Source: Cladorhizidae sp. MBARI D1340-BT2 (lineage: Eukaryota; Porifera; Demospongiae; Poecilosclerida; Cladorhizidae). Taken from it: a DNA stretch of 64,000 nt. Position numbers and translations under genes: made by a program. Positions 32,645 through 46,005 of this stretch are shown here, in pieces (within the stretch, counting starts at the first letter, position 1; each line of letters starts with the position of its first letter). The stretch spans positions 2,703,303 to 2,767,302 of the forward strand of contig JAQNBH010000011.1 in the NCBI GenBank assembly GCA_028752905.1, given 5' to 3'. The notes below the pieces were generated by a model. That model did no database searches. It worked only from the letters and a program-made list of their open reading frames with translations, and had not been told where the DNA came from.

Positions 32645-35600
32645 TAGTCCGGTGCCATTAGAGAAGTACCGGGAATAAATTTGTATCAAGCTGGATTTTT
32701 GACTGCAAGTAGCTAAAAGTGTCCTTTATAACATATCAAAAGTCCAGAAAAATCCAAGGATAGTATTTTTCACAATTTTGTTTTATTTGGAACACCCCAT
32801 TTTCCCCCAGGGCAAAACACAACCATTAGTGACAGAAACTTGATTATTGTCCCTACCCCCACATTTTCACCTGCCAAGTACTTCCTTTAGCACTTTTAAG
32901 CTCCTCCAAGAATTATTTCATTGATTGTTTCCTCTGTTGTTTTCTGTATGGTTCAAAAATGGTCCAAAAAATGGCTCAAGTACCAAAAAAAACAATTTTT
33001 CCCCCGCAGATGGGTATAATGAGATCCAAAAGCTAAATGCAGCCTTCTTAGATGCAGGTGACCATTCCTACAACTTCAAGAATTTCACACAAGTTGCCTG
33101 GGATAATGCTGACAAGAACATAAGGACTACTACTGGGCATGGAACATTTCACTCCCTCGGTGGTATAGCGGTTGTTACATCTAAGAGTTGCCCTGAAGAG
33201 GAAGTGATTAAAAGATCTACAAAGATTCCATCCTTAGAAGAGCAGGGAAGATTTGGTCCATCAATGTTATGAATTACAAGAAGCCACCCAAACCAGCCCT
33301 CTCCTTTACGGTGTTTTCTCCTCTGCAGTTAACCAACTCTTCCCCTTCTACTCTTAGGATGACTAAGACACTGGACTGTCTCTGGAGGGTTACCTTCAGC
33401 AGGGAAGTCTCCCCAACACCCTTCTACAATGGCTTCATGGCAGAGCGCAGTTTGTGGAGGCAACTATGAGCAGTCCCTATTGCCTTTTATTGACCCACAG
33501 ATGCCAGTACTCTCTACACTGCACTCTGCTTCACACAGCAGCAGTGCAAGGATAATAATCTGAAGTGCTACCCTGTCACATTTGATCAGCCACCATACAT
33601 GAAGGCAACGGAGATCCTAGCAACCAAGCCAGATGAGCTGAATTCTCTTTTCACCAAGCTAAGGGTTTTTCACACAGTCATGTCATTCATGGGTGCTATG
33701 GGCAATATCATGGCTGGATCTGGGTTGGAGGAGCTGTGGGAGACTGTGTATGCTCCTAACACTGTGGTACATATGCTGACTGGGCATGAGCACTCGGAGC
33801 TTACATCCTCACCTCTGCTGCTATAAGGAAGCATATACTGGAGCATGCTTCACAATATTCCTCACATGTGCTGTAATAGAGGAGCAGATGAAGACAGTGC
33901 AGGACATATTGGAAGGACATGTTGAAGGTGAGAATTGTTTCAAGTCTCGTTCATCTTAGGATGTATCATAACACGTGTATTAAATTTTAGGGATGGCTGT
34001 GCACAATACAGCACATGTGAGGAATATGGTGGATAAGCTCAGCAATCTCATTGAAGTTGAAGTTAAGACCACTGACAGCAGAACTCTCAAGCTCTGGAAA
34101 TCCTACTTGTACCAGACCTACCTACTGCGCATGTTCATTTTTGCTGAAAGAGCAGGTGATTTTGATTTGCACCTATTCTTCCTGAGGAGGATGATACTTT
34201 ACTTCCATTCTGTTGGGCATTTAGCATATGCTAAGAGTGTGAGGATTTACGTGCAACAGATGGAAGAATTAAAAGAGAAGATGCCTATGGAAGAGTATGA
34301 GATGTATACTACCAAGGGTTATTTCACCATCAGGAGAAAAGATCTATTCTTCAGTGGGAACTTCAGTGACCAGATCATTGAACAAGACCTTATGAGGCTC
34401 CTTAAATCAGCTGGGGGGTTAACACGTGGAAGGCACATAACAGACAGCAGCCTCTCCTGCTTTGTGAACTCCCTGCATCACTTCATACCAATATGCAACT
34501 ATCTGGAGAAGGTCTCTGGTGTCTACACAGTGAGCTCAACCCAGCACAAGCATATGCGGCCATCCAGAAGGACACAAGATGCAGAACATCTGGCTAGTTT
34601 CTCCAATTGATTATCTGCTCACAGCTTTTTTGCTTACAATGAAATAAATGGCTTGTCTGCTTAGAAAATGGAGTTGTGGCTGACCCATCTGTTAACTGTG
34701 AGGAAGCGTTTAGCATCGGGAAAGCAGCAGCTGATGCCATCTCGGGAAAAGAATTTACTGTGAGTCTCCACAGAAAAGATAAAGTGACAACTTTCAAGAG
34801 TGCTAAGAATAAAGTTCAGGTGATGGGAGAGGTGGTGGATATCAATCTCCAACTCTTCTTCAACAGGATAACTTGTGTACTAAACGGCAGTGAGGAAATG
34901 GAGGAATTTCTTAAATTTGAGCTCTGCCCTGAGCCTGCATCTCTATTTAAAAGAGGAGTGATGCGGGCAGCCACAAAAAGCATCTTAGAGACCATACTAA
35001 AGGAGGGAGTTAAAATCAGAGATGCCGTCGTGCAGGGTGAGCCTCTCTATAATTATTATTGATGGTGGATATCTCCTACACAAAGTTCAGTGGCCCTCTC
35101 GTGCTACCTACTGGCCGATTATCTCTAATTTTGTGCAGTATGTGATTCGGAGCATTGGGAGAAATGTAATTGCAGTGTTTGATGGGTATGAGAGCAGCAC
35201 CTGCACAAAAAGCTCTACACACCAGGTTCGAGCTGCTAAATCAGCGTCAAGAAACATTTCCTTTTGACTTGTAAATGATGGCTGTAACTAAGCAGCAGGA
35301 GTCATTTTTGGGAAACAGCTTCAATAAAGCCAGGTTAATTCAGCAGTTAAAAGAACACTTTGATGATGACGGAATTTCCGCAAAGCTAGCTGAAGGAGAT
35401 GCTGATCATCTCATTGTAGCAACAGCAGTAGAAGCTTTGGAGAACAATCAGCCTGTGGTAGTGGTAGGAAACGATACTGACATACTTGTGATGCTGGTGG
35501 AGAAGTGTCAGTCTGTGTGAGATGTATACTTGCAGGCAGATACTCATCCTGTTGTTCTCTACAGCATTCAGGAGTTGCAGGGGAAGCTGACTGCTCCCCA

Positions 35601-36536
35601 GAGGGAGTTCCTCACGGTTATCCATGCTCTTAGTGGATGTGACACTACTTCTGCACCCTATAGCAGAGGCAAGACAACTTGTTGGAATTTGGTCAAGAAA
35701 CTGAAGCCTACAGAATTGGAAGAGCTTGAGGTCTTCATTAGGGAAGGAAGCACTCACAAAGAAATTGAACAAGCTGGGGAGCGCTTCCTCCTGAGGCTTT
35801 ACGACAACTGCGCTGAATCTACTCTGAACAGAGAAAGATTCCTTCGCTACTACAAGATTATCCGCAACTCAAAGTTATCTAGTTGTTTCAAAATGGAGTC
35901 TCTTCCCCCTATATCCTTGGCAGCGAAGCAGCACTCATATAGAACATATCACACCGTGCAACAGTGTATGGGAAGGGAACTGGAACCTACTGAATGGGGG
36001 TGGATGAAGGAGAATGGGATTCTGCAGCCACATATGACAGAGCAGGCTGCAGCACCAGATAAGCTTCTAAAGTTGAGCTGCAAGACAGGATGTGGGAAAA
36101 GCTGTGGTTGCAGGAGGTTAGGAATGAAATGCAGCCCCACGTGCCCATCTGTGTCGGGCAGACTTCCACTAACATCGCTCAACAGCACACCGAGCGACAA
36201 GAGGAGGAAGACTAATAATTACATTTTAATGTAATACCCTTTAGATCCACCCTAACCCCTCCCCTCCCCACCAACACGCTATGTGCAGTTCTACAGACCC
36301 AATTTGGAGTAGAAAAATTTTCTGCTATAAAAAAAACAAAAAAATATATATAATCATGTTTCTGTTTGATCGAAAAAAGGCGTTGAAAAAATTGAAATTG
36401 CGAAAAACACTATCTTTGGATTTTTCTGGACTTTTGATATGTTTTTAAGGACACTTTTAGCTACCTGTACAAACAAATCCAGCTTGATACGAATTTGTTC
36501 CAGGTTATAGTGGCATTTGAACTAATACTCCTCGAC
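32645..36536 (+). mobile_element. TIR element carrying a PIN/FEN1-like nuclease and CXC gene
   Basis: Both ends carry about 140-bp imperfect inverted repeats (32645-32780 and 36392-36536), sharing words such as GTATCAAGCTGGATTT, TAGCTAAAAGTGTCCTT and ACATATCAAAAGTCCAGAAA. The direct word TAGCA flanks the element (32640-32644, 36537-36541); GCA is the minimum if the end words TAGTC belong to the inverted repeat. The empty site CCCATAGCAGCCATCT is present in unit 3 and, slightly altered, in unit 1. No DDE transposase is visible; the only coding matter is the nuclease/CXC gene. The superfamily is not known to me. Confidence 0.85.
32980..36234 (+). pseudogene. PIN/FEN1-like nuclease with C-terminal CXC domain, broken
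   Basis: Pieces of one protein family in the plus-strand order: DNADKNIRTTTGHGTFHSLGG (33095-33160), TFDQP and GSGLEELWETVYAP (33570-33770), GGLTRGR with EQHKDLR-like QHKHMRPS (33993-34570), ADPSVNCEEA (34676-34710), then the nuclease: IIDGGYLLHK, VFDGYES, GDADHLIVATA, GNDTDILVML and ALSGCDTTSA, the acidic pattern of FEN1/PIN-like nucleases. The C-terminus holds a CXC cysteine cluster (CKTGCGKSCGCRRLGMKC). A small intron is likely at 33929-33990. TGG to TGA near 34608 and several frameshifts break it; the N-terminal part is missing. I recall many multi-copy relatives in cnidarian and sponge genomes, function unknown. Confidence 0.8.
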
Positions 36537-36676
36537 TAGCAGTCCTCCCTAGGCAATAGATTGAGCAGCAGCTGTACCACAGATTTGGTATGTGGTTGTT
36601 GGGATGCCAAGGGGGGACTGAATAATCATCCAAGGTAAGCATTTGGCTGCCATGCCAATTAGTGAGGTCTTATTAC

Positions 36677-37262
<586 letters not shown>

Positions 37263-37489
37263 GAGCATCTAGTCCAAATGTCGAGTGAATAAAATTTGAA
37301 GTTGATTATTGAGAAGGTGATTTTAATGTTAAAATATGTATCTATCGTTAGATATTATGTTGACTTAATGGTGACTCATGATTTTATTAGCATTCATATG
37401 ACTACAAAGGAAGGACATTAAAAAAAATTATGTTAAAACCAACAAAGTGCACCACAATTTGTAAAAGATAAATATGCTGATTGTGGTCA

Positions 37490-37790
37490 CACACACACAC
37501 ACATTTAAAAAAAAAACTTTACTCGGCACTTGACTATCCCACTTAAAAAAACACAGACATCTTTAACACTTGACTTAATCTTTACAACTTGTATATTGGA
37601 ACCAATCCCTCCTAATGCTTACATATTGATACTAAAACTACTACTACTACTTTCATATTCGAACAAACTACTAGTACTACTGGAACAAATTAGCTACTAA
37701 AACTACTTATATATTGGAGCCAATGTATGCTACTACTACTTATTGGAACAAAGTACTACTACTACTAATTATATATTGGCACACTATTGA
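37490..37790. repeat. ACT-rich and AC-rich simple repeats (right)
   Basis: Mirror of 26155-26440, with unit order changed and some repeats lost. Confidence 0.8.
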
Positions 37791-37979
37791 TTAGCTTTAT
37801 TATGGTTTACACCTCATGACAATTGACATAGCTAATGTGTACGTGCAAAATCTGGGGATAGCAGCTGCTCTCCAATTTAAGATTATAAAAAGACAGTCAC
37901 AGCCTCAGGTTTCCCCATTGAGCTTTTTGTCAGCACTCAAGAAAACAAGAGGAAATCACCAAGGAGAGTTAGACTCCTA

Positions 37980-39650
37980 AGATGAATTAGGGCCTATTCC
38001 AGGAACTATGTCTGAGCAAGAGGACACTCAATTTAAAACCACCAAGCTTATCAGATTCAGATGGCACACCAGAAGATGTATGATGTTCAGCACAGTGTTA
38101 TACCCATGAAGAGAAAGCCTTTCGGCCAAATGATAAGATTAGACTGAAATTATTAAGCATGAAAAGAAGAAACTTTCAGGACTTAAAGGTATTTTGCTAT
38201 TATTGTCGATATGCTGCCAGGCACAAATGTTTACATTCAGTAAATATGCAGAGAAAGTATTAGCTGAAAGTGGTTTCCAAAATTGGGGGAAAGGGTTTAA
38301 ATCTCACAAAAGGCACTCTGTCCCACAAAGAAGCCAAAATGAACTGGATCTCAAGGAAGACATACAATTGAGAACCAGTTAAGTGATCAATTAAACGATC
38401 GCAATGAATGCAAAGAGGAGGTCTTTTAAAGCAAATGAAGGGAATTAAAAAAATTGCTCATCAATGAATAGCCTTCTAGGCCATACTGAGTCATAAGGAA
38501 ATATGAAGCAACTCATTCTAATGTGGGGGCCTTAAATATGAAGTGGTCAAAACCTGGTTAAGGTGAATGGCTACACTTGTTTTCAAACATGAATGAGCTC
38601 ATTTCTATTTGCTATGCAGCATATTAAAAAAATGTAGGAAGGACACCCTGCATGGTTTTCAGTTATTGCAAGATGAAGCAACTGATGTGTGCAATATTGA
38701 ACAGCTGTTTATCAATACTCTGGGTGATAGATCAGTACAAAGTTCTTGAAGATCCTGTAGACTTATTCAGAGTACCTGATACAAAAACTGAGACCTTATT
38801 TACAGTGATTAAAGATCCCCTTATAACATGTAGCTTTCCATTACATTTATCTCGGGGGCAAGCATATGATGGTGCAGCCAATATGCTAGTGAAGTGAGCA
38901 GAAGTGCGACATGATTTTTAAATGAAACTCCGGAGGCCATACTTGCGCACTGTTTTCCCCATTCTTAGAATTTATGTCTTCATGGAATTGGAAGGAGGAT
39001 ATTATGTGTAAGAGATGAACTGGGAACAGTGAAGGAACTTGGAAAACTAATTTTAGTTTCACCTAAATAGCTCTTCTATTCTGCTCCAGAAAGTATGATG
39101 AGAGTGCGAGCCTAAAGTTGTTTTGCTTGACAAGGTGGACTGCTCAATCCTCAGAAATTGATGCTATTCCCAAAGACTAGGGTGTGCTTTTATAGACGTT
39201 AGAAGAATTTCATGCAAACACCCATGATGAGTATGGTATGAAAGCAAATGGTTTGCAGCAGTCGCTAGAAATGTTCTATTTGGCCTCATGCTCTGTCACT
39301 GATTGTTGAGTATAACTAAAGAAAAACATAAGAATTCAAGATGGTCTAGAAATAGCAAAGAAATTTTTCGATTGTATCAGATCTGAGGAGGAGTCCAATC
39401 AATACTATGAAGAATTTTCTGAGAAGAGGGTATTGGAAAGCCAATGCTACCTATGAGTAAGAAACAATCTTCACATTCATTTGACTGTGGGAGTGAATTC
39501 CGTTCAATTGAGTGAAGGTTGTGTACTGTATTATGAAGCCTGTGATCTACACTCTTGGTGAATTTGAAAATTGCTTTGAAAGTAAACAGATTTCATCAGT
39601 AGTGTCAATGGAGCAAGCACTTCTGAGGGCAGTAAGCAAGAGAGATTATT
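37980..39650 (+). pseudogene. Decayed hAT transposase, ZMYM1-like, no. 2 (right)
   Basis: Mirror of 24400-25990 and the easier copy to read: FCYYCRYAARHKC (zinc site, near 38195-38230), SGFQNWGKGFKSHK (38260-38310), LQDEATDV-type block (near 38660), YRVPDTKTETL and RGQAYDGAANM (ORF 38652-38897). Stops and frameshifts throughout; terminal repeats not located. Confidence 0.68.
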
Positions 39651-40233
39651 AAGAGTGAAGGAAGAAAAAAAATTGGGAGCGCATACTTCAAAAATGCTGT
39701 TGATCTTTACGAGTTAAAGTTTCAATTAGCATTTCTTCCTGACATCATCAAGAAAGGACACAGAAGTAAAGACTGTCAGTTCAGTACCCGCTGTTGTGAA
39801 GCCATGAACAGCAATGAGCTATTTATAAAGAAATGTTACCTGCTCTACATAATTGGTTCTCCTCTATCTCACCAAACCCACCTGATCTGCTATAGCTGAA
39901 AGTACATTTTACTCCTCTAAGCATCTCTTCACTTACTTACATTCAAGCACGACTGAAAAATGTTTGACTACTTCATGTGCACAAATAATTTACAGACTAA
40001 TTTCTCTAGCTAAGGAATTCATATGATGGGAGTAAAAGTATTTTGGTAACCATGAATAAACTTACTTTTCAACTGTTCCTCCTCTATTTAGGGAAGTATT
40101 TTTTAGCTTCTGCGCTAAGCTGGGTTGCTTATTAGCTGCATAACTTCTGCTCCCCCCCACCCCTCCCACCCCAAATTGTTATCCCCACTTTGAAAGTGGT
40201 GTCTCGGCCTCTGAAACTTCTACAACTTATATA

Positions 40234-40960
40234 TTGCAACACTACCCCAGATGTGTCTCTTTCTGCACAGCAGTTCGTTGGTTGCACCACTTAGGATTCA
40301 AGCTGGTCACCACAGAAAAGGTGTGTATATTGATGGCAATGAGAGGGAGGATGTTATCAAGCATTGTGTGGTATATTAATTGTATATTTGGCTATTTTAT
40401 AGTTTACATTTTTTACATTGACAGAAGACCATGGCAGCACTCCAACAGTCACACAATCTATCACCACTCTTTCTTTACATTGACAGGAGTATTTAAGGAC
40501 CATGGCACTTATTGAACGTAACATCCTAGTGAAAGATGGAGGCACTCTCCAAGTCAGGAGCACTGTTTAGGTACATCAGCTCTAGTCCATGGTGTTGCCA
40601 GATTGGTCAGCGAAGGGGTTAAGGACCAGCCTTGCAGAGAGGTATCAACACTGCCACCCTCAGGACTGAAGATATGCTAAATATATTTTCCAAATCATGA
40701 AGACTTTGTTTCAGAGAAAACTAAAGTGAACTCTGTGCAAACGAGTGGTTTCAAGTTTTTTTTAAATTCCGAAATCACATTATGAATTAAATCCCATAGA
40801 GCTAGTTTGGGGACAGTCAAACTGATAGTGTCGAGCTCACAGCAGCTTACACTCATCAAGATCCATCAGATCTCAATCCGGCTCTCGATTCAATACCAGT
40901 GGAACCGATAAAGAAGTACCTTAGAAAGTCAAGAGAGTATGAGAGAGCATATAGAGAGGG
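40234..40960 (+). pseudogene. DDE transposase remnant, Tc1-mariner-like (right)
   Basis: Reads CTAVRWLHHLGFKLVTTEK then, one base shifted, GVYIDGNERED (40320-40365), and ELNP-IELVWGQS near 40785-40820. Followed by KKYF-like and REYE-like words near 40910-40980. Dead copy, mirror of 23160-23860. Confidence 0.62.
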
Positions 40961-41915
40961 TAGGACAGCTGGAAGAGAATATGAGTGAGCATAATTATAG
41001 AGAGGCTAGGATACCAATCTCATCTGCATGTTTTTACCAAGGACATTGGCTTATGGATTGCCACTCTGGCTTTGAACTACAATAACTTTTTGATTGTTTT
41101 CTTGGGGAGGGAGAGGGGGTGAAGGGTGAAGGGTTAATACTTTCTGCTACCTCAATGACTCCTCATTGTCTTGTCACTGTATCCAAGTATAGAGGCAGCT
41201 TCCCTGGCAGCATCAACAACTTGCATCTTCTGACTCTTCCTGAAATTCTCATCAAAACTACTACTAACATTCTGTTATCAACATGGTGTGGGTAAGGATG
41301 AAATTGTCAAAGATTTCTTGTACTCCATATTGCCAGCATCACTCTCATAGTCTGTATCACTTCCCACACTTCTTTCAGCTCGCCAAAACACTCGGGAACA
41401 CTAGCACCAAGCTCTTAAACTGCAGGAGGATGGAGCTGTGAACTGTCAGAAGAATATTGACCCACACCTTCGCTCCTCTCAGCAACTACTACCTTGGCTT
41501 CCTTGGCCCATCTGTCTTCCCAAGTTTACCCTTTTGTCTTTCTTTTGTTTTAGTCCAGGATGTCTTAGCCATTTCAAATGCATTCGTCGCAATCTGCTAC
41601 ATGTATGCCAAATAATGTGGCCTCGCGCTATTATCACTTCTTGCGCATGAGGCACATGCAGTGACAAAGGCCATAGTAAGCATGCATGGAATAATTGTCA
41701 GATTTTTTATATTTTACTTTCAGCATCTGAGTCATGCTATTATACATTTAATATTAAAGTAGATATATGATAAACAAATTGGGATCATTTTTGCTGCAGC
41801 AACTACTTTGATATTGGAATGAACTTATTTGCTATATACCATAATATTTCAGCTCATTTCACACAAACTCACATATTTATAATTAATGCATATATAGGAG
41901 GTCAGTAGTGGGTAG
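40961..41915. other. No gene recognised; mirror of 22210-23150
   Basis: Contains the near-identical stretch 41438-41667. A tail of the transposase remnant may extend into the first 200 bp. Confidence 0.4.
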
Positions 41916-42026
41916 GTTGCGATACATTTACCATCTTTGTTAAGAGGATACTTGCAAACACCACATTTCCCTTAAATAGGGTGTTTGGAAGTATCCTCTC
42001 AATAAAGATGGTAAATGTAGTGCAAC
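41916..42026. repeat. 110-bp foldback (right)
   Basis: Mirror copy of 22095-22206, with the same stem and loop. Confidence 0.85.
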
Positions 42027-42049
42027 TTAACTTATTCAGGTGAAAGATG

Positions 42050-43330
42050 TGCTAAAAGATTTGATTGTCAAGGAACAGCTCATGACCTCTTTACCCGACA
42101 ACATCCGACAACAACCACATCTACGTCAAAGAGAGGAAGCCAAAGACAAGTCAGGAAGCATGAGAATTGACTGACAACTATGTCAGGGCTAGAGGGCAGC
42201 AAGAGGAAGAGGACCTTCAATATATAACGTACTTCAACTGTCTACAGAAGGGCCACTACTCTGAAAATTGTCTGCATAATGCACTCCACTGTATGGAGAG
42301 GAGGGGTGATTAGCGGAATATCGGTCATAAAGGAGCAAAGAGTCAACCTCAGACCAGGATCACCAAAACCAGGTTCGGTAGAAGGTCATGTTGTTAATGA
42401 TATTTTGTTGGATATATACAGGCTGCTCCAGAAGTCTGGTAAGGAGTGAGCTGGTGCCAAAGGCGAAGTTTCTTGAGGGAGAGGTGGTTGCCATTTGGTG
42501 TGTACATGGAGACACAGTGTCCTACCCATTAGCACTGATTCAGGTTCAGGTGGAGGGACACACCCTTGAGGTGCAGGCTGCTCTATCGAGCACTCTGCCA
42601 ATGTCCGTGGCTACTAGGAACATATATACCAGAGTTGATGACTCTCTTTGTGAGTGAATTTATGAAGCCTAAAGACAATGCAATGGTTGTAACTATTAGG
42701 GCACAGGCCAAGCAACAGTAAAAAGAAGAGATGGAGCATGTGAAACGACAGAAGAGGTCAGTTGTAGAGCCAAACCCTGTGGAGGAACTAGCTGACCAGG
42801 GCAGACACAAGGATCCTGATGAACCTCATCGTACGCTCATTTCCCACCTTCCTGATAATTTATTCCCAGTGGGTTGAGTGAAGAATCATCTGACAAGGAG
42901 TGAGAAGCATGCAGAGCATAGGCTATACCAGGAAACAAGGGACACTGGCAGGGAGGAAGGAGTGGAGCTATCACCCTCCAGTGTGTGCAGTATTTTACAA
43001 GCTGAGTTACAGGAGTTGCAAGAAATGGATATTACTATCCGGAAATCAGCAGAGGATTACCCTTCAGCTTTGACGGTAGCTTTCTTCATAAAAGATAGAC
43101 TGCTGTACCAGCACCGGAGTGCTCCTGGACATGACTGAACACAAAGAAATTAAACCACTAATGGGGAAGTTTGTTTTTGATATTAAATTTTACTACACTC
43201 AAGCAATACGTCGCTTATCTTTGAAGCAAAACAGTTTCTATTTTGGTTGGCCAGATATTGACTGGAGACGCATCTATTTCAAATAATGTAGAGAAATGGC
43301 TGGATTCACGCAACCTTGGTAGGCCTGCAA
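42050..43330 (+). pseudogene. Ty3/gypsy retrotransposon remnant (right)
   Basis: Mirror of 20800-22060: zinc knuckle near 42235-42275, protease D-x-G core disrupted here (the DTGCS codons are altered near 42405-42440), protease C-terminal part in ORF 42388-42657, TIRAQAK linker near 42690, LTRSEK at 42878 onward, FIKDRLLYQH near 43080. Broken by stops and indels. Confidence 0.7.
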
Positions 43331-43379
43331 TGTATGGAGTCATGTTGTTGAACTAATCCATGAGCATGCTCTAAAGGCT

Positions 43380-44419
43380 GTGGGGATGAGCATCACGATG
43401 GATGTATTTGTCACATGGCTGTGACCTTTTCTGTAAATGATTTTTCTATAAATTACCTGTGCAATAAAATTGTTTCAAAGTTTCCTGATGTCACAGATCC
43501 TTTATAGAGTGGCTACTTTGTCAGTGTTGATCTCAAAATCCCTTCCAAAGGTCATTGTCCGATTACTCTGTACAATTTGATATTAGGTTAATGGTAGCTA
43601 CAGTCCAGACAAGTGAAAGTAGATCATGTGGATTCACATTATTATGTGTCTATTTTAAGTACCTATGTCAGCTTGCTATCTTGTTCAGGTCATATTTGAT
43701 ATTTGCCAGTCAAGATGATAAGCACTTTATTAAAATGTTGGTCGTCCTAGCTTTCCAGTGGCTGTGGTGGAATGGGGTAAGCCGAGATTGCGAGCTCTTT
43801 TCTCTGTTGGTGATCACGAATTCGTAAAGACACCAGTGACACTTCTCTGCAATGTCCTGAGACTCCTTCTACTCAGGGAAGGTGCAAATTACACTCAAGG
43901 GTGATATATTTGTGTCCTTCAACGCTGTAGTAAAGTACTTCACACGTTGGAGTGCTGTCATTTACACCTCAATCCAATAATTTACACAGGAGGCTCGGAT
44001 AACCGCTCCAACTTTCTGTTTGTCCAAGTTGCATAAATGGGTCATTTTTTGTTGTTGGATCTGGACATACTGCACTTCATAGCAGTTAGCAACCCTGTGG
44101 AAATAATCATGTCTCTTATAAACCTTGGCTTACAGTTCGTTGGTGTGCAGATGTCAGATCAGATAGAAGAGGTCATTTCCAATGCAGTAGCACGGATGAC
44201 ATTAAAAAAATGGCAAAGGAGATGCCAAAAGTCAAAGTACATTTATTGAAAGTCGTTAAGAAGTTTCTTGCTAACACACCTAGTCAACTCACAGTGATGG
44301 GAGAGTCTGTAGAAGTGGCAGAAGTGTGTACCCAGGATAGCATTGATGATCTCTTCAAATTCATGCAGGAAATTGAGCTGTCCATCAAAATCACTAACAG
44401 CCATCAAACTCACCTTTAG
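43380..44419 (+). pseudogene. Unidentified coding remnant (right)
   Basis: Mirror of 19696-20760. ORFs 43555-43827, 44037-44249 and 44210-44419. The last is identical in translation to its left partner, and the seven-A run between the last two is kept (near 44202-44210). Confidence 0.4.
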
Positions 44420-44442
44420 AACCCTCTTCATTGCTGTAGCTA

Positions 44443-44574
44443 TTAAGTGATTGCCTTCTCATAAACCCACAAGGCTTCCAGAGGAAGTGTTTTCTCAACT
44501 TCATCACTTCACTGACCCAGATTCACTGACCCAGATAATAGAGAATGTTACCATGATTTTTATCTCTGAGTTAA
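44443..44574 (+). other. TTAA-bounded segment, flipped between arms
   Basis: TTAA at 44443-44446 and 44571-44574. Inner sequence reads GTGATTGCCTTCTCATAAAC to TCTCTGAG, the same written orientation as left 19545-19668. No inverted repeat at its ends. Confidence 0.85.
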
Positions 44575-44726
44575 GGCAACTTTTGAAGGGGACATACCAT
44601 ATTTTAGTGAAAATGTTTGAGGACTAGTTAAATGTGGCGAGTTTTTTGAAAGTGTGTTGTGTATACTCAGCCAAAGTACTTACAAGAGAACTCTTACTAG
44701 AGTTTAAAGAATAAAGAAGACTCTAT

Positions 44727-44927
44727 TTGTGGAACACAGTTATCCCATCCGAGAACAAACTCGGTGAAATTTTGTATCTCAAGCATGGGATCAGAAATTT
44801 CATCACATCTTCTCTGCAAGACAAAAGTTCCCTTCTGTTTGTGGTGTCATGGCTGACTTGGTTCAGGAAATATCAGTCTTTCCACCCATTGTGCACTGAA
44901 TGCCATCCTGATGGCGAGACAGAGTGA
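44727..44927 (+). CDS. Unidentified conserved 66-codon ORF (right copy)
   Basis: Same predicted peptide as 17912-18112; the three nucleotide differences are synonymous. A flanking stretch downstream differs by an AAAAAATG duplication in the left copy. Product unknown. Confidence 0.35.
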   Translation: MWNTVIPSENKLGEILYLKHGIRNFITSSLQDKSSLLFVVSWLTWFRKYQSFHPLCTECHPDGETE

Positions 44928-45589
44928 AAAAATGGTTGCAGAATTGCTGCAGAAAAGACCCCAATCCGAAACGCAATACCTTCTTAAAGTTTATATTATA
45001 CTGAGATTTGATTACTCACTTCTACATACAAATTTTGCGATTTTTGTGGTGAAGTGATGGGGAGGGAATGTCAAACAGGAAATTTCATTCACATGAATCA
45101 GAATTCATGGAGTTTTGGAAAGGGACTGCTGGTATTAGGAGAAGACTTTCATGTACCTCAAATTTTCTATGCACAATATTTCTTATAAAAAATTTCAAGT
45201 GTTACGTTATGTTATGTGCTGCAGTTTATGTTATGTCATGTGTGCTATTTGATCAATATGAATTGCTTATACATTATGCTATGTTATGCTTTCCATGTGA
45301 ATCCACTTTAATCTGGAAGCAATAAAACCAAAAATTTGATAATGGGAGCAAGAAATGAGCAGGAAAGAGCAAAGCATGCCGTAGAAACAGAGCACTTGAG
45401 GAGAGCTAGGCACTGGAAAATCTTTTATCCTCAAGTGAGGTGAATGATTAAATGGAATACCTTAACACATCTGGTTGTGTTGAAAACCACCCACTGGCAC
45501 ACATAAATAATGCACACTAAGGGAACATATTCTTAATCCTATGTATCTCTGAACTAAGTACCTAAGAATATCAAGATCAGTAAAGAAAA

Positions 45590-45712
45590 AGTGGAGACAC
45601 CATATATCCATAGCTATCTATGGCATGCAATCAAGAAGTATTGGAGACACCATATATCCATAGCTATCTATGGCATGCATCAAGAAGTATTGGAGACACC
45701 ATACTATCTATG
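45590..45712. repeat. 49-bp tandem array (right, about 2.5 units)
   Basis: Mirror of 17065-17240 with fewer units and a partly deleted last unit. Confidence 0.85.
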
Positions 45713-46005
45713 ACAAGACAGACACCAGTCAATTGGGAATTAGGTCCTTCTTTTCCTCAGTTGAAGTTTCCCCATCTCAAAGTAAGTAGCGAACTGATGA
45801 CGGACTCCAATCTTGTACTACTACATAGATGATGGCACTTATATGGGCAGTGTGAAAGTGAAATTTGTTCAGATATCGCTCAATCATTTGCCGATAATGA
45901 TTGTCAACCTCCAGTGGTGGCACTTGCATGAGTTTGCCTAGTACTTATAATACGTGTAATGATATGCGTTCTCGTGCTGAGGTAATTAATTAACCTACCC
46001 ACAGA

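Noticed and set aside
35949..36200. Minus-strand ORFs opposite the nuclease/CXC gene
   Set aside because: Antisense shadows; the plus strand carries the recognisable motifs.
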